In this document: piece by piece, positions 63,941 to 64,000 of the stretch
How the letters are laid out: the number at the start of each line of letters is the position of its first letter
Position numbering within the stretch: position 1 is the stretch's first letter
Origin: Gari tellinella
Taxonomy: Eukaryota; Mollusca; Bivalvia; Cardiida; Psammobiidae
NCBI GenBank assembly: GCA_922989275.2
Contig: OV277870.1
Coordinates: forward strand, 49,350,147-49,414,146
Reading direction: 5' to 3'
DNA: 64,000 nt
Translations under genes and position numbers: made by a program
The notes under the pieces: generated by a model
Seen by the model: only the letters and a program-made list of their open reading frames with translations
What the model was told of the DNA's origin: nothing
The model's database searches: none

Positions 63941-64000
63941 AAATAGGATACTATTTTTTTTTATCCGAAACGTTTAGTCTTCCATACTGTACACTGGTCT

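Overview
The window looks like accessory, repeat-rich nuclear DNA from a marine invertebrate, most likely a bivalve mollusc. The grounds are AT-rich composition, very frequent TACATGTA-type octamers, tRNA-derived SINE pieces and LINE tails of the kind seen in bivalves, and a Polinton-type polymerase. No host gene, exon, rRNA or functional tRNA could be supported. Every recognisable protein-coding stretch belongs to a mobile element.

Layout. (1) 1-4392, minus strand: an open protein-primed family-B DNA polymerase of a Polinton/Maverick-type element. It runs off the left edge, and a TATA promoter lies just upstream of its ATG. (2) 4.4-8.2 kb: non-coding flank with a thrice-repeated 125-170 bp block. 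(3) 8.2-38.9 kb: almost continuous small non-autonomous elements. (4) 39.19-42.26 kb: a 5'-truncated LINE of Tx1/L1-like type with poly(A) and a 7-bp target duplication, lying inside an element with 22-bp inverted ends. (5) 42.6-64 kb: the same small elements again, plus a reverse-transcriptase pseudogene on the minus strand (56.59-58.88 kb) broken by three insertions.

Names used below for the small elements. A: ends CAGTGGAGAA, TA target, about 246 bp, about 49 copies or fragments. B: ends CCCTTTCA, TTAA target, about 240 bp, about 18 copies. C: ends CAGTGCTCCCTCTC, TA target, about 375 bp. D: ends CAGTAAAACCTCTC, TA target. E: ends GGGTGTATC, TTAA target, about 940 bp. F: ends CCCTTTACC, TTAA target, about 245 bp. 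S: ends CTGTAAAAC, TA target. R: ends AG(C/G)GACTCGC, TTAA target, 537 bp with a tRNA-like block. N: starts CTCATTCA after TTAA. H, I, J, K, L, M: foldback elements. Plus orientation of A means the end carrying GTTTAAACGCAAACG lies on the left.

The main signal is modularity. Families A, B, C, and in weaker form N, have unrelated ends and different target sites but carry the same central stem-loop of about 60 nt (hairpin 1: GCAAACAG, then TGATCAGACGCCG, and the reverse complement). Families D, F and S carry a second shared stem-loop (hairpin 2: AAGCAGGTTGAAAGTAAAG, GCCTTAAGGC at the apex, and back). Within copies the two arms often differ from consensus in matched pairs. Deletions and truncations cluster at the stem. 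Elements are nested up to three deep, mostly TTAA element into TTAA element. No transposase for any of these families is in the window, so they must be moved in trans if they still move.
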